Shown here piece by piece: positions 9,543 through 20,037 of a DNA stretch of 64,000 nucleotides. The DNA is taken from NCBI GenBank assembly GCA_001897755.1, contig MKUJ01000009.1, positions 145,378 to 209,377 of the forward strand, written 5' to 3'. The translations under genes were made by a program, and so were the position numbers. Source of the stretch: Afipia sp. 64-13 (GTDB lineage: Bacteria; Pseudomonadota; Alphaproteobacteria; Rhizobiales; Xanthobacteraceae). Below the pieces are notes generated by a model, which was not told the origin of the DNA, searched no databases, and saw only the letters and a program-made list of their open reading frames with translations. Within the stretch, counting starts at the first letter, position 1. Each line of letters opens with the position of its first letter.

Positions 9543-10492
9543 GCGATCGCCACCTGCTCGGTGAGAAACGCCTGATAGGCGCGCGCGATGCCGTCTTCCA
9601 GCCCGGTCGAGGCGCGCCAGCCCAGCGCGGCAAGACGGCCGACATCGAGCAATTTGCGCGGCGTGCCGTCTGGCTTCGAGGGATCGAACACAATCTCGCC
9701 GCGATAGCCGACCGCCTTCGCCACCATGCGGGCGAATTCACCGATGGTGATGTCCTCGCCGGTGCCGATATTGATCAGGTCCGCGCCGGAATAATGGCGC
9801 ATCAGATGCACGCAGGCGTCCGCCATGTCGTCCACGAACAGGAATTCACGGCGCGGCGTTCCGGTGCCCCACACCGTGACGCCCGGCGCATTCGCGACTT
9901 TCGCTTCATGAAAGCGGCGGATCAGCGCGGCGACCACGTGGCTGTATTCGGGATGATAATTATCGCCCGAACCGTAAAGATTGGTCGGCATCACGCTGAT
10001 GAAGTCGCTGCCGTACTGGGCGCGATAGGCTTCGATCATCTTGATGCCGGCGATCTTGGCGATCGCATACGGCTCGTTGGTCGGCTCCAGCGGCCCGGTG
10101 AGCAGCGAATCCTCGCGCAGCGGCTGCTCCGCAAGACGCGGATAGATGCAGGACGAGCCGAGAAACAGCAGCTTCTCCGTGCCGTTCGCATGCGCCGCAT
10201 GGATCACATTGGCAGCGATGACAAGGTTGTCGTAGATGAATTCGGCGCGCAGCGTGTTGTTGGCGACGATGCCGCCAACCTTCGCGCCGGCATGAAACAC
10301 CACCTGCGGCCGGTTCGCCGCGAACCAGCGGTTAACCGCGGCCTGATCGCGCAGATCGACCTCGCTGCGCGGCACGGTGAGAATTTTCACATCCTCACTT
10401 TTCAGCCGCCGCACCAGCGCGCTGCCGACCATGCCGCGATGTCCCGCGACATAGACGCTCTTGCCTTTCAGTTCGAAGGGAACGGAGGTCAT
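9539..10492 (-). CDS. fcl: GDP-L-fucose synthase
   Basis: A 317-residue short-chain dehydrogenase/epimerase that converts GDP-4-keto-6-deoxymannose to GDP-L-fucose with NADPH. The NADP loop [13 protein letters not shown], the S113/S114 block LGSSCIYP and the catalytic pair Y142/K146 in PYAIAKIAG are all present, followed by the family motifs MPTNLYG and [12 protein letters not shown]. The ATG at 10492 gives the normal N-terminus. The partner dehydratase gmd is not in the window. It lies four bases downstream of ppc on the same strand and may be cotranscribed with it. Confidence 0.95.
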   Translation of the reverse strand: MTSVPFELKGKSVYVAGHRGMVGSALVRRLKSEDVKILTVPRSEVDLRDQAAVNRWFAANRPQVVFHAGAKVGGIVANNTLRAEFIYDNLVIAANVIHAAHANGTEKLLFLGSSCIYPRLAEQPLREDSLLTGPLEPTNEPYAIAKIAGIKMIEAYRAQYGSDFISVMPTNLYGSGDNYHPEYSHVVAALIRRFHEAKVANAPGVTVWGTGTPRREFLFVDDMADACVHLMRHYSGADLINIGTGEDITIGEFARMVAKAVGYRGEIVFDPSKPDGTPRKLLDVGRLAALGWRASTGLEDGIARAYQAFLTEQVAIA

Positions 10493-10496
10493 CGTG

Positions 10497-13379
10497 TCAA
10501 CCGCTGTTGCGCAGACCGGCGGAGATGCCGTTGATGGTGATCTGGATGCCACGCAGCACCTGCGGATCGGGATCGTTGGCGCGATACGCCTTCAGGAATT
10601 CGACCTGCACATGGTTGAGCGGATCGAGATACGGGAAGCGGTTGCGGATCGAACGCTCCAATAGCGGATTGCCGGCCAGCAGGCGATCCTGCTGCATGAT
10701 CTCGAGCAGCACGTCGATCGAGGTCCGCCATTCGACGCGGATGCGGCGGAAGATGATCTCGCGCAGCTTCTTGTCGGCGACGAGATCGGCATAGCGCGAG
10801 GCGATCGCGATGCTGCTTTTCGACAGCACCATGTCCATGTTCGACAGCAGCATGCGGAAGAACGGCCACTCGCGATAAAGCTCCTGCAGGAACGCGATGC
10901 CCTTGTCCGGATGCCTGGCGACCCATTCCTTCACCGCCGTGCCGAAGCCGTACCAGCCCGGCAGCATCAGGCGGCACTGCGCCCAGCTGAACACCCACGG
11001 AATCGCGCGCAGATCCTCGATCTTGCGCGTCTTGGTGCGCGAGGCCGGGCGGCTGCCGATGTTGAGGGTCGCGATCTCGTTGATCACGGTGGAGGACCAG
11101 AAATATTCCTCGAAGCCGTCGGTTTCGTAGACCAGGCTGCGATAGGCCTTGTAGGCAAGCTCCGACAGCTCTTCCATCGCGGCGAGATATTCCGGACGCG
11201 GCGCGGCCTGCTGCGGCTGCAACAGGCTGGCCTCCAGCGTCGCCGCCGCGAGGATTTCCAGATTCTCGCGGCCGACGTCCGGGTTGGAATATTTCGAGGA
11301 GATGATCTCGCCCTGCTCGGTGATCCTGATCTGGCCGTTCACGGCGCCGCCGGGCTGGGCGAGGATCGCCTCGTAGCTCGGTCCGCCGCCGCGGCCGACC
11401 GAACCGCCGCGACCGTGGAACAGGCGCAGCCGCACACCGTGCTTCTTGAACACTTCGACGAGGCTGATCTCGGCCTTGTAAAGCTCCCAGCCCGAGGTGA
11501 CGAAGCCGCCATCCTTGTTGCTGTCGGAATAGCCGAGCATCACTTCCTGCACGCCGCCGCGGCTGTCGACCAGCCGGCGATATTCCGGCAGCGACAGCAT
11601 GCGGTCCATGATGCCGGCGCAGTGCTGCAGATCCTCGATGGTCTCGAACAAAGGCACGATGTTGATGCGGGTGTGGCCGGCCGGATCGATCAGCCCGACC
11701 TCCTTGAGCAGCACGGCGATCTCCAGAAGATCGGACATACCCTCGGTCATCGAGACCACGCATTGCGGAATGGCATCGCCGCCGAACACGGCGTGAGCCT
11801 CGGCGGCGGCGCGGAGCACCGCAAGCTCGCTCGTCGTCTCCTCGCCATAGCTCGCGAACGGCGACACCAGCGGCCGCGCGGTGCACAGCTCCCTGGTCAA
11901 GAGCGCGCAACGCTCCTCCTCAGGCATCGCCTTGTAATCGAGGCCGGGCGTCACCGTCTCCAACAGCTCAGCGACGGTGCGCTCGTGCACCGCCGAGTTC
12001 TGCCGCAGATCGAGGCTGGCAAGGTGGAAGCCGAAGCAGTCCACCGCACGGCGCAGCAGCCGCAAGCGGCCGCGCGCGATGATGCCGGAATGGTTTTCGA
12101 TCAGCGAGCGGCTGATGGTTTCAAGATCGCCCTTGAACTCCTCGACGCTGGCATAGGGCTCGGCCTTGCCGACCGGCGCGCGACGGGTGGCGACGCCAAG
12201 CGTGGCCGCGCTCGCCGCCAGACGCGCATAGATGCCGGATACCGCGCGGCGGTACGGCTCGGTGCTGCGATGGGCGGAGACGTCGGGCGAGCGCTCCGCC
12301 AGCATCTGCAATTGCGGCGAGACATGCACAAGCTGGACCGCCAGCGACACTTCGCTGCCGAGCGCGTGCAATTCATCGAGATAAAAGCTCATGATCTGCT
12401 CGCACTGCATGTGCAGCGTTCCGCGCAACACGTCGGCGGTGACGAACGGATTGCCGTCGCGATCGCCGCCGATCCAGCTTCCGGTGCGCAGGAACGAGGC
12501 GAGCGGCGCATCGCCCTCACGATCGTTCAGCTTGCGGTCCGGTTGCAGGCGGTCTTCCAGCGCGCAAAGCAGGCGCGGCAATTGCCGCAGGAAGGTGTAT
12601 TCGTAGAACGCCAGCCCGTTCGCCACCTCGTCGAACACGGTGAGCTTGGTCCGGCGCAGAATGTTGGTCTGCCACAGCGTCAGCACGGCGCGGCGCAACT
12701 GCTCGTCATTGGCCTCGAGCTCGTCCGCCACCATCAAGGTGCGATCGCGCTGCTCCAGCAGCATCGCGATTTCCATTTCGCGATCGATCGTGCTCTTGCG
12801 GCGCACTTCGGTCGGATGGGCGGTGAGCACCGGCACCACCAGCGCGGTCTTGAAGAAAGCGCGCAGGTCATCGAAGCTGAAGCCGGCGGCCCGCGCCCGC
12901 GCGATGGCGCCAGCAAGGTTGCCCTCCTGCCGCTCGGCTTCCGCCGGGGTCTGACTGCGGGTCTGGCGGATATTGTGCTGGTCCTCGGCGATATTGGCGA
13001 GGTGCGAGAAATAGCTGAAGGCGCGGACGATGCGCACCGTCTCGCGCGTCGGCATGCCGTCGAGCATCTTTTCCAGTTCGCGGCGGGCGTTCTTGTCCTC
13101 GTCGCGATGGAAGCGCACCGAGGTCTGGCGAATCTGCTCGACGATGTCGAACACGTCCTCGCCTTCCTGATCGCGCACGGTATCGCCGAGAACGCGCCCG
13201 AGCAGGCGGATGTCGGCGCGCAGTTGCGCATCGTCGTCCTGACCGGAAGCCGCACTCTCCGCCCCGCGATTGAGCACATTGTCGGCGCGGCCCGCCGGCA
13301 TTGCGGCGGGGTCCGCGCCGGCTGCGGCGGGTTCGGACGCGGCTCCGGCGGCACCGGCGAAAGTCTGGGTTGACGACAT
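10497..13379 (-). CDS. ppc: phosphoenolpyruvate carboxylase
   Basis: A 960-residue enzyme that carboxylates PEP to oxaloacetate to refill the TCA cycle. The catalytic histidine H188 lies in [16 protein letters not shown]. Other signatures are [40 protein letters not shown] and [13 protein letters not shown], and the C-terminus ends NSG, near the usual NTG. It is slightly longer than many bacterial enzymes because of an alanine/glycine-rich N-terminal extension of about 45 residues, which looks disordered. The start ATG at 13379 opens the frame; a start inside the extension cannot be excluded. Confidence 0.97.
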   Translation of the reverse strand: MSSTQTFAGAAGAASEPAAAGADPAAMPAGRADNVLNRGAESAASGQDDDAQLRADIRLLGRVLGDTVRDQEGEDVFDIVEQIRQTSVRFHRDEDKNARRELEKMLDGMPTRETVRIVRAFSYFSHLANIAEDQHNIRQTRSQTPAEAERQEGNLAGAIARARAAGFSFDDLRAFFKTALVVPVLTAHPTEVRRKSTIDREMEIAMLLEQRDRTLMVADELEANDEQLRRAVLTLWQTNILRRTKLTVFDEVANGLAFYEYTFLRQLPRLLCALEDRLQPDRKLNDREGDAPLASFLRTGSWIGGDRDGNPFVTADVLRGTLHMQCEQIMSFYLDELHALGSEVSLAVQLVHVSPQLQMLAERSPDVSAHRSTEPYRRAVSGIYARLAASAATLGVATRRAPVGKAEPYASVEEFKGDLETISRSLIENHSGIIARGRLRLLRRAVDCFGFHLASLDLRQNSAVHERTVAELLETVTPGLDYKAMPEEERCALLTRELCTARPLVSPFASYGEETTSELAVLRAAAEAHAVFGGDAIPQCVVSMTEGMSDLLEIAVLLKEVGLIDPAGHTRINIVPLFETIEDLQHCAGIMDRMLSLPEYRRLVDSRGGVQEVMLGYSDSNKDGGFVTSGWELYKAEISLVEVFKKHGVRLRLFHGRGGSVGRGGGPSYEAILAQPGGAVNGQIRITEQGEIISSKYSNPDVGRENLEILAAATLEASLLQPQQAAPRPEYLAAMEELSELAYKAYRSLVYETDGFEEYFWSSTVINEIATLNIGSRPASRTKTRKIEDLRAIPWVFSWAQCRLMLPGWYGFGTAVKEWVARHPDKGIAFLQELYREWPFFRMLLSNMDMVLSKSSIAIASRYADLVADKKLREIIFRRIRVEWRTSIDVLLEIMQQDRLLAGNPLLERSIRNRFPYLDPLNHVQVEFLKAYRANDPDPQVLRGIQITINGISAGLRNSG

Positions 13380-13530
13380 GGCTCACTCTGAAAAACGGGC
13401 TGGCATTCAGTCGCAATTTTTCCGGGCAAGCGCAAGGCATTAGGGCCGGCCTTCGGCCGTCATCCGCCCCTCGCGGCGGGATCGATGCGTTGTCAGGTTA
13501 ACGCGGCATGGCGTCGCTCAAGCGCGCCTC

Positions 13531-13761
<231 letters not shown>

Positions 13762-13902
13762 TCAATCGACCGGACCGCGAAAAGTTCCACCCCAGAGAGT
13801 TGTGCGGTGTTTCACGGCTTCGTTTCACGCAGGCCGGAACCTTCGTCTCGCTCGCAGGTTGGCGCGATGACTTTTCACAGCCTCATTGCATGGAGCACCA
13901 TC

Positions 13903-14271
13903 ATGAATACCGATCGCCTCACCGGCGCCGCCAAATCCGCAGCCGGCAAGGCCGAAGACGCCCTTCAGCGCGCCACTGACGACGCAGCCAACGAAGCCTC
14001 GGCGCGGCTGCGCAAGGCGGAAGGTGTCGCGCGAACCGTCTATGGCCAGGCGGCCGACGCGGCGAACGAGATCGGCGAGAACGCCGCCGATCTGACCCGG
14101 CAGGCGCTCGATGCCGGCAGCGCCTATTATCGCCAGGGCAGTCGCGCCATCGCCTCCACCATCCGGCATCAGCCGCTGGGTACGCTGCTGGCGGCCGGCG
14201 CGGTCGGCTTCGCGCTGGCGCTGATGCTGAACCGTCCGTCGCGACGGCGACACTGGAGCGCGTATCGCTGA
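13903..14271 (+). CDS. CsbD-like / membrane-anchored stress protein
   Basis: A 122-residue alanine-rich helical protein. The first 20 residues (MNTDRLTGAAKSAAGKAEDA) match the CsbD start, a helical segment of YqjD/ElaB style follows (residues 25-85), and a single C-terminal membrane helix (GTLLAAGAVGFALALML) is followed by basic residues. This suggests a stress-induced, membrane-bound protein of the ElaB/YqjD kind, known in enterobacteria to bind ribosomes in stationary phase; that role here is inference. The ATG at 13903 fits the family start; the open frame upstream is not coding-like. Confidence 0.75.
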   Translation: MNTDRLTGAAKSAAGKAEDALQRATDDAANEASARLRKAEGVARTVYGQAADAANEIGENAADLTRQALDAGSAYYRQGSRAIASTIRHQPLGTLLAAGAVGFALALMLNRPSRRRHWSAYR

Positions 14272-14404
14272 GGAATGCGAGACCGAAAGCAACCGCCGCG
14301 ACCGGATTTCCGGCAGCGGCGGTCGCATCGGTCTTGACGCTGACGACCCCGGGCACGCGCCCGGTCGACCCCGGCAGTTCCGGCCATTTGCGAAAGAAAC
14401 AGCC

Positions 14405-14701
14405 ATGCCCCGTTTTCTCGCTCCGGTTCTCGCATGCCTTGCCGTGGTCATGATCACGGCCGGCGCGTCGGCGCAGACCGGCGGATCATCGAGCGGCGGC
14501 ACGGGCTCCGCCGGCGGCACATCCGGCACCGGCCTCGGCGGCGGGCCGCCCGCCGCGCCGCCGCCCGGCACCAACAGCCTCGGCACCGCACAATCATCCG
14601 GAGGTAGCGCGCGCGGCAACACCTCCGCGGCCCCGCCTCGGGACGATGCGCGTGACAAGGCCGTCGACAAGAAAATCAAGAGCATCTGCAAAGGCTGCTA
14701 G
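14405..14701 (+). CDS. small secreted Gly/Ser/Pro-rich protein with C-terminal Cys motif
   Basis: 98 residues. A signal peptide (MPRFLAPVLACLAVVMITAG, cleavage probably after ASA at about 23) precedes a low-complexity Gly/Ser/Pro stretch (25-75). A charged tail ends in VDKKIKSICKGC, with two cysteines. I recall similar short secreted proteins in bradyrhizobia but know of no function. The gene is monocistronic. Confidence 0.62.
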   Translation: MPRFLAPVLACLAVVMITAGASAQTGGSSSGGTGSAGGTSGTGLGGGPPAAPPPGTNSLGTAQSSGGSARGNTSAAPPRDDARDKAVDKKIKSICKGC

Positions 14702-14726
14702 GCGCGATCAGGCCCAAGCTCAATCA

Positions 14727-14820
14727 GCGTCATTGCGAGGAGCGAAGCGACGAAGCAATCCGACCTTGTATCAGTCGGAAACTTTGTCGGGATTGCTTCG
14801 CTCCGCTCGCAACGACGGCG
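14727..14820. repeat. intergenic inverted repeat (GATTGCTTCG type)
   Basis: Two inverted arms, CATTGCGAGGAGCGAAGCGA...GAAGCAATCC and GGATTGCTTCGCTCCGCTCG, are separated by about 25 bases (in places GATTGCTTCGCTC / GAGCGAAGC...GCAATC). A degenerate single arm recurs at 17278-17310 (TCATTGCGGAGAGCGCCAGC). It is a common rhizobial intergenic element that can fold into a long hairpin downstream of the small secreted protein gene. Confidence 0.75.
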
Positions 14821-14947
14821 AAATGACCCTGAAACGTCGCGAAACGGCGTACGGCGCGACGAATTGTCTGCAAGTGCGATGGTCAAGCGCGAGCCTGCGG
14901 TGTATCAGGAGCGGCATTGCCGCTCTCCCTCCGCACGGATATCCGTC

Positions 14948-15985
14948 TTGACACAGACCCCGCCCTCCAAACCGTTCATCGATGTTCTTGCCGGCAGCAG
15001 GCAGGCCGTGCCGCCGCTCTGGATGATGCGTCAGGCCGGCCGCTATCTGCCGGAGTATCGCGAGGTACGGGCGAAAGCGGGCGGCTTCCTCGATCTGTGC
15101 TTCAATCCGGACTTCGCCGCCGAGGTGACGCTGCAACCGATCCGCCGTTTCGGCTTCGACGCCGCGATCATCTTTTCCGACATTCTGGTGGTGCCCTACG
15201 CCCTCGGCCGCAACGTGCGCTTCGAAGTCGGCGAAGGCCCGCGGCTCGATCCGCTCGACACGCCGGAGAAAATCGCCACGCTGCCACCGCGCGCAGACGG
15301 CGCAAAATTTGCGCCGGTCTACGAGGCGCTGCGCCGCGTTCGCGCCGAGCTCGATCCGAAGGTGGCGCTGATCGGCTTCTGCGGCGCGCCGTGGACGGTC
15401 GCGACCTATATGGTCGCCGGGCAAGGCACGCCGGATCAGGCTCCTGCCCGCATGCTGGCCTATCGCGAGCCGGCTGCATTCGCCAAGATTATTGACGCAC
15501 TGGTGGAAAGCTCGATCGGCTATCTGCTCGGTCAACTGGAGGCCGGCGCCGACGCGCTGCAAATCTTCGACACCTGGGCCGGCGTGCTGCCGCCGCGCGA
15601 ATTTCAGCGCTGGTCGGTCGAGCCGACGCGGCGCATCATCGCGGGCGTGCGCGCGAAGGCGCCGAGTGCAAAGATCATCGGCTTTCCGCGCGGCGCGGGG
15701 GCGCTGCTGCCCGGCTATGTCGAAGCCACCGGCGTCAACGGCGTCAGCATCGACTGGACCGCCGAGCCGGCCTTGATGCGCGAGCGCGTGCAGAGCAAGG
15801 TCGCGCTGCAGGGCAATCTCGATCCGCTGGCGCTGATCGCAGGCGGCGACGCGCTCGACCGCGCGGTCGACGACGTGCTGGAAAACTACGCGCAGGGCCG
15901 GCTGATCTTCAATCTCGGCCACGGCATCCAGCCGGAAACGCCGATCGCGCATGTCGAGCGCATGGTGAAGCGCGTGCGCGGGTAG
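14948..15985 (+). CDS. hemE: uroporphyrinogen decarboxylase
   Basis: A 345-residue enzyme that removes the four acetate carboxyls of uroporphyrinogen III to give coproporphyrinogen III. Signatures are [18 protein letters not shown] near the N-terminus, [13 protein letters not shown] with the catalytic Asp, [29 protein letters not shown] and INLGHGI-type [16 protein letters not shown] at 14948 is the best start: it sits where the family methionine falls (followed by [15 protein letters not shown]). An in-frame ATG 84 bases upstream would add an unlikely extension. hemC lies convergently just downstream. Confidence 0.93.
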   Translation: MTQTPPSKPFIDVLAGSRQAVPPLWMMRQAGRYLPEYREVRAKAGGFLDLCFNPDFAAEVTLQPIRRFGFDAAIIFSDILVVPYALGRNVRFEVGEGPRLDPLDTPEKIATLPPRADGAKFAPVYEALRRVRAELDPKVALIGFCGAPWTVATYMVAGQGTPDQAPARMLAYREPAAFAKIIDALVESSIGYLLGQLEAGADALQIFDTWAGVLPPREFQRWSVEPTRRIIAGVRAKAPSAKIIGFPRGAGALLPGYVEATGVNGVSIDWTAEPALMRERVQSKVALQGNLDPLALIAGGDALDRAVDDVLENYAQGRLIFNLGHGIQPETPIAHVERMVKRVRG

Positions 15986-16028
15986 AATTATTTCATAATG
16001 AGTTGAAGCGCAGCCATAAGCACCGGGC

Positions 16029-16154
16029 TGCTCCATCTCCCCGTCGGGGAGAGGGGGTTACGGGATCCTCGATAGATCATAGCCCCTCACCCGGATTGCC
16101 ATCGCGCGCAAACGCGCTTATGGCAATCCGACCTCTCCCCATGGGAGAGGTGAA
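16029..16154. repeat. intergenic repeat with paired CTCCCC/GGGGAG hairpins
   Basis: CATCTCCCCGTCGGGGAGAG at the left and CCTCTCCCCATGGGAGAGG at the right flank a central palindrome (GATTGCCAT..GCGCGCAAACGCGC..ATGGCAATC). The right arm resembles the CCTCTCCCAAGAGAGGCACC segment near 45150. It lies between the convergent hemE and hemC genes and may also act as a bidirectional terminator. Confidence 0.65.
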
Positions 16155-16200
16155 CAGCACATCGCCGCTGTCACGCGTCATCGATCGACAAAATAGCTAC

Positions 16201-17184
16201 TCACACCGGCCGGGTGCGTTCGATGATCGCCGCCGCGCCCTTGCCCAGCAGATCCATTGCCACGGCGCGGCCAAGTTCGCGCGGACGGTCCGCAGGCCCG
16301 GTCCGTGTCGCCTCGATGAAGCGGTCGCCGGCCTCGTCGAGCACCGAGGCGGTGAGCGACATCACCGATCCCTCGATGGTGGAGAACGCGGCGATCGGCG
16401 AATTGCAATGGCCGTTGAGCACCCACAGCACTTCATGCTCGGCCTCGGCGCTGGCGCGCGATACCGGATCGTCGATGGTCGCGAGCAGGCCGCGGGTCTG
16501 CCAGTCATGTGCGGCGCACTCCACCGCGACGATACCCTGCCCCGCCGCCGGCAGCATTTCCTGCGGCGTGAACGCATGCACCATGCGCTCAATCAGGCCG
16601 ACGCGCTCGAGACCCGAGCGCGCCATGATCAGCGCATCGGCGGGACCGACCTCGCCGCCATCCGGCAGGCGCTGCATCTCGCGGCCGTCGAGCTTGCGGA
16701 TGCGGGTATCGGCGGCACCGCGAAAATGGATCACCTCGATTTCGGGAAACAGCCGCCGCGCATAGGCGGCGCGGCGCACCGCGTTGGTGCCGATCTTGTA
16801 GCCCTTGCCGCGCGTGCGCTTGAGATCGTCGAACGTCACGCCGGGACGCATTACCAAGGCATCGCCCGGCGGATCGCGCGTCAGCGTGGCGCCGATCACG
16901 AGACCCGGCGTGTCCTCATTGCCCGGCATGTCCTTGAGCGAATGCATCGCCGCATGCAGCGTGCCATTGCGCACCGCCTCGCGAATCTGGGCGACGAACG
17001 CGCCGCCCTTGCCGCCATGGTTCAGCAGCTTGCTGGTCTGGTCCTGATCGCCGACCGTCTCGAATTTGACGATCTCGACCTCAAGCTCGGGAACGGCGCG
17101 ATTGAGATGCCGGGCGATCTGCTCGGTCTGCGCCAGCGCCATGGTGCTCTTTCGCGTCCCGATCCGCATCGCAATTGTCACCAC
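16201..17184 (-). CDS. hemC: hydroxymethylbilane synthase (porphobilinogen deaminase), divergent form
   Basis: 327 residues. It keeps the HemC architecture: MRIGTRKSTMALAQT at the N-terminus, the catalytic aspartate D85 in HSLKDMP, the RR pair in TNAVRRAAYARRLFP, and the dipyrromethane-binding cysteine in VLNGHCNSPIAAF near residue 247. It polymerises four porphobilinogen units. Several usually fixed positions differ: the canonical RGN..TR loop reads RGAADTRIRKL, and GGC around the cofactor cysteine reads GHC. The start is taken as GTG 17184 because GGAG lies at the right distance; GTG 17181 and ATG 17169 are alternatives. It could be the housekeeping enzyme or a specialised paralogue. Confidence 0.85.
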   Translation of the reverse strand: MVTIAMRIGTRKSTMALAQTEQIARHLNRAVPELEVEIVKFETVGDQDQTSKLLNHGGKGGAFVAQIREAVRNGTLHAAMHSLKDMPGNEDTPGLVIGATLTRDPPGDALVMRPGVTFDDLKRTRGKGYKIGTNAVRRAAYARRLFPEIEVIHFRGAADTRIRKLDGREMQRLPDGGEVGPADALIMARSGLERVGLIERMVHAFTPQEMLPAAGQGIVAVECAAHDWQTRGLLATIDDPVSRASAEAEHEVLWVLNGHCNSPIAAFSTIEGSVMSLTASVLDEAGDRFIEATRTGPADRPRELGRAVAMDLLGKGAAAIIERTRPV

Positions 17185-17277
17185 GCCCGCTCCATCCCGC
17201 GCCGCGGAACACCGCCGCGGCTGGGCCTGTCATAGAGGCTCAGTGCAGATGGATCAATGGCGTGAACCGGGTGGCCG

Positions 17278-17474
17278 TCATTGCGGAGAGCGCCAGCGAC
17301 GAAGCAACCCGGTCAGGAACTAACTCCTCATCGTGAGGAGCATTGCGCAGCAATGCGTCTCGAAGGATGAGGCCATAATGTGAGGCATCCCCGGCCTCAT
17401 GGTTCGAGACGGCGCCATAGCGCGTCGAAAGACGCGCGTAAACGCGCTAATGGCGCCTCCTCACCATGAGGGGC
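17278..17474. repeat. dispersed intergenic palindromic repeats (copy B of the 5135 element plus a partial arm)
   Basis: 17323-17474 is the inverted copy of the element at 5135-5279: CCTCATGGTTCGAGACGGCG, the GCGCGTAAACGCGC core and CTCCTCACCATGAGGGG match its reverse complement. 17278-17310 is a partial arm of the GATTGCTTCG-type repeat seen at 14727. The whole 17185-17503 gap holds only these repeats; I see no gene in it. Confidence 0.78.
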
Positions 17475-17503
17475 GGGATTGTCAAATCCCCGCCAATTCC
17501 AGC

Positions 17504-18709
17504 CTAGCTGTAGGCGAGGCTCGGCGCGCCGACCTCCTCCGGGTCGAGCCCGGTCAGATCGCGATAGATCTTCGGCGCGGTCGCACCCTCGGTGTTGAAC
17601 AACAGCACGCGCGAGGAGGAATCGAGGCCGAGTCGCGCGGCGGCGTCCTTATCGCGGGCCAGCGCGATCAGGCCGGCGAGTCCGGCCCCGCCGCTTTCGC
17701 CGGCGACCACGCCCGCGTCGCCGGAACTCGGCCGCGCAAGCTGCTTCATCACCGCGATCGCTTCTTCGTCGGTCACGGTCATATAGGCATCGACGACGCG
17801 GCTCAGGATTCCCCAGGCCAGCAGCGAGGGCTCGTAGCATTCGAGCATCGCCATCACCGTCGGCTCATGCGCCTCGATCTTCACCGGCTTGCCGACGCGG
17901 TTGCTCTCGAACAGGCACGCGGCGCGATCCGGCTCGACGATGATGAATTTCGGCCGGGCCTTGCCGAATGTCGCGGTGAGATTGGCGGCGACCGCGGCGG
18001 CAAAGCCGCCGACGCCCGCCTGCAGGAAAACATGGGTCGGCGGCTGCGGAATCTGCGCCAGCACTTCGGACACCATCGCGGTGTAGCCCTGCATCACCAG
18101 ACGCGGAGTGGTCTCATATCCCGGCCATGAGGTGTCGGACACGATGATCCAGCCTTCGGCGTGGCACATCCGCTCGGCCTCGGCGACGGCGTCGTCGTAA
18201 TTGCCGGGAACGTGGATCAGCCGCGCGCCGAACCGCGCGATGGCCTCGACCCGCTCCTGATTGACGTTGTCATGCACGAAGATGCTGGCCTTGCAGCCGA
18301 CCAGGTTGGCGCCCGCCGCGACCGAGCGGCCATGATTGCCGTCGGTGGCGCAGCCCACCGTCATCTGCGCAACCAGCGCGCGGATCGTCGGGTTCAGCAG
18401 TTCGGACGGCGAGACCTCGCGCTCCAGCAGACGGCTCACCTCCGCCAGCACGAGGCGCACCACCGCATAGGCGCCGCCCAGCGCCTTGAAGCTGCCGAGC
18501 CCCAGGCGGCTGCTCTCGTCCTTGATATGGACGGACTGCACGCCGAGCGAGGCCGCCACCTCGCGCAACTCGCGCAGCGGCGTGGCGCGGTGGGTCGGCA
18601 ACATCGAAAGCATCCGGGTGACCCCGGCCGCGGCCTCGGGGCCCAGCATGTCGCGGTCGATCGCCAGCAGGTCCTTGCCGAAATCGGGATGGTGGTTCGC
18701 TTCAATCAT
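17504..18709 (-). CDS. dpaL: diaminopropionate ammonia-lyase
   Basis: A 401-residue fold-type II PLP enzyme that splits 2,3-diaminopropionate into pyruvate and two ammonia. The PLP lysine is K75 in RLGLGSFKALGGAYA, and the family signatures VGCATDGNHGRSVA, SDTSWPGYETTPRLVMQGY, FLQAGVGGFAAA and GESGGAGLAGL are present. The ATG at 18709 (MIEANHHPD) is preferred, with AGAGGA upstream. It is divergently transcribed from an Lrp-type gene across a 107-base AT-rich spacer, the usual arrangement for a locally controlled catabolic gene. A related enzyme of the threonine-deaminase group is possible, but the motifs fit DpaL best. Confidence 0.88.
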   Translation of the reverse strand: MIEANHHPDFGKDLLAIDRDMLGPEAAAGVTRMLSMLPTHRATPLRELREVAASLGVQSVHIKDESSRLGLGSFKALGGAYAVVRLVLAEVSRLLEREVSPSELLNPTIRALVAQMTVGCATDGNHGRSVAAGANLVGCKASIFVHDNVNQERVEAIARFGARLIHVPGNYDDAVAEAERMCHAEGWIIVSDTSWPGYETTPRLVMQGYTAMVSEVLAQIPQPPTHVFLQAGVGGFAAAVAANLTATFGKARPKFIIVEPDRAACLFESNRVGKPVKIEAHEPTVMAMLECYEPSLLAWGILSRVVDAYMTVTDEEAIAVMKQLARPSSGDAGVVAGESGGAGLAGLIALARDKDAAARLGLDSSSRVLLFNTEGATAPKIYRDLTGLDPEEVGAPSLAYS

Positions 18710-18816
18710 TGAGAAATCCTCTGGTTTATGCAAATTTATCCCAGAGCTACCGGATTTTCTCGGCTATCTTGCCGGGTCTCTCGCAAAATTTTTGCATTTT
18801 ATTGGGACGACGGGCA
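18710..18816. promoter_or_regulatory. divergent promoter/operator region between dpaL and the Lrp-type regulator
   Basis: An AT-rich spacer holding the palindrome GCAAAATTTTTGC (18783-18795) and a related half-site, ATGCAAATTTATCCC (18727 onward). Paired TTGCAAA-type elements are typical targets of Lrp/AsnC proteins. Binding by the product of 18817-19305 is inferred from position. Confidence 0.5.
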
Positions 18817-19305
18817 ATGAAGGCTTATGAACTCGATGCATTCGACCTGAAGATCCTGGAGCACCTGCAAATCAACAACCGCACCTCGCTTCAGGACATC
18901 GGCCAGGCCGTCAATCTGTCGGCGGCGGCGGTGCAACGGCGGGTCCGCCGCATGGAGGATGCCAAGGTCATCCTGTCCAACGCCGCGGTGGTGGACCCGC
19001 GCGCGGTGGGGCGTCCGATCACGCTGATCGTCGAAGTGCAGCTCGACAGCGAACAGGCCGATATCCTCGACGCGGCGCGCATCGAATTCGCCTCGGTCCC
19101 CGAAGTGCAGCAATGCTATTACGTCACCGGCGACGCGGACTTCATCCTCATCATCACCGTCAGCAGCATGGAGGAATACGCCACGCTCAGCCATCGGCTG
19201 TTCCTGGCGAACCCGAACGTCAAGCACTTCAGCACCAATGTCGCGATGAACCGCGTCAAGGTCAGCCTCAACGTGCCGGTCGGTCGCGCCAGCGCGCTGC
19301 GCTGA
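18817..19305 (+). CDS. Lrp/AsnC-family transcriptional regulator
   Basis: 162 residues. The N-terminal winged HTH (LDAFDLKILEHLQINNRTSLQDIGQAVNLSAAAVQRRVRRME, residues 5-50) is followed by the RAM/AsnC ligand-binding domain (PEVQQCYYVTGDADFILIITVSSMEEY). It probably controls the divergent dpaL gene in response to an amino acid. The start ATG at 18817 follows GGGACGACGGG. The downstream ABC transporter genes run convergently, so they are not in its operon. Confidence 0.9.
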   Translation: MKAYELDAFDLKILEHLQINNRTSLQDIGQAVNLSAAAVQRRVRRMEDAKVILSNAAVVDPRAVGRPITLIVEVQLDSEQADILDAARIEFASVPEVQQCYYVTGDADFILIITVSSMEEYATLSHRLFLANPNVKHFSTNVAMNRVKVSLNVPVGRASALR

Positions 19306-19332
19306 CGCGGCGCACGGATTCGAGAGCCGGGA

Positions 19333-20037
19333 TCAGCCGCCGAGATAAGCCTGCCGGACGTGATCGTTGTCGATCAGATCGCTACCCTTGCCGGACAACA
19401 CGATCGAGCCTGCTTCCATCAGATAGGCATAGTCGCACATCTCGAGCGCGGAATAGGCGTTCTGCTCGACCATCAGCACCGTGGTGCCGGAGGCGCGGAT
19501 GCCGTCGATGATCTCGAACACCTGCTCGACGATATTGGGCGCGAGGCCGAGCGAAGGCTCGTCGAACATCACCAGCTTGGGCTTCGACATGATGGCGCGG
19601 CCGATCGCCAGCATCTGCTGCTCGCCGCCGGACATCGTGCCCGCGACCTGACGACGGCGCTCGGCAAGACGGGGAAACTGCGCGAAGATGCGCTCCTTAT
19701 CCGCTTCCATGGCGTCGGTGTCCGAGCGCAGATAGGCGCCCATGTCGAGATTCTCCTCCACCGTCATGTCGGGGAAGACGCGGCGGCCTTCGGGACAATG
19801 CGCGATGCCCCGCGCCAGGATGTCCCGCGCCGAACAGCGCGTGATGTCCTCGCCCTCGAACACGATGCGGCCGGAAGCCGAAGCCAGCACGCCGGAAATG
19901 GAGCGCAGCGTCGTGCTCTTGCCGGCGCCGTTGGCGCCGATCAATGCAACGAGCTGCCCCTTCTCGATGGACAGCGACATGCCCTTGATCGCTTCGACCT
20001 TGCCGTAGCGGCAAACAAGATTACTAATCTCTAGCAC
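19333..20037 (-). CDS. livF: branched-chain amino-acid-type ABC transporter ATPase
   Basis: A 234-residue ATPase with Walker A GANGAGKST, signature MSGGEQQMLAIGRA, Walker B LVMFDEPSLGLAP and switch-histidine region VLMVEQNAYSALE, matching LivF. The start is GTG at 20037, overlapping the end of livG by 14 bases. It is the last gene of the binding protein-livH-livM-livG-livF operon and powers import at the inner membrane. Confidence 0.95.
   Translation of the reverse strand: MLEISNLVCRYGKVEAIKGMSLSIEKGQLVALIGANGAGKSTTLRSISGVLASASGRIVFEGEDITRCSARDILARGIAHCPEGRRVFPDMTVEENLDMGAYLRSDTDAMEADKERIFAQFPRLAERRRQVAGTMSGGEQQMLAIGRAIMSKPKLVMFDEPSLGLAPNIVEQVFEIIDGIRASGTTVLMVEQNAYSALEMCDYAYLMEAGSIVLSGKGSDLIDNDHVRQAYLGG

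Noticed and set aside
10911-13373. 820-codon plus-strand open frame
   Set aside because: Antisense to ppc; composition typical of a shadow frame.
14727-17474. CRISPR array from the repeated palindromes
   Set aside because: Repeats are few, irregularly spaced, inverted and different in type, with no cas genes near.
17504-18709. Threonine dehydratase (ilvA/tdcB)
   Set aside because: The GSFKALGGAYA lysine site and the DTSWPGYE motif fit diaminopropionate ammonia-lyase better.
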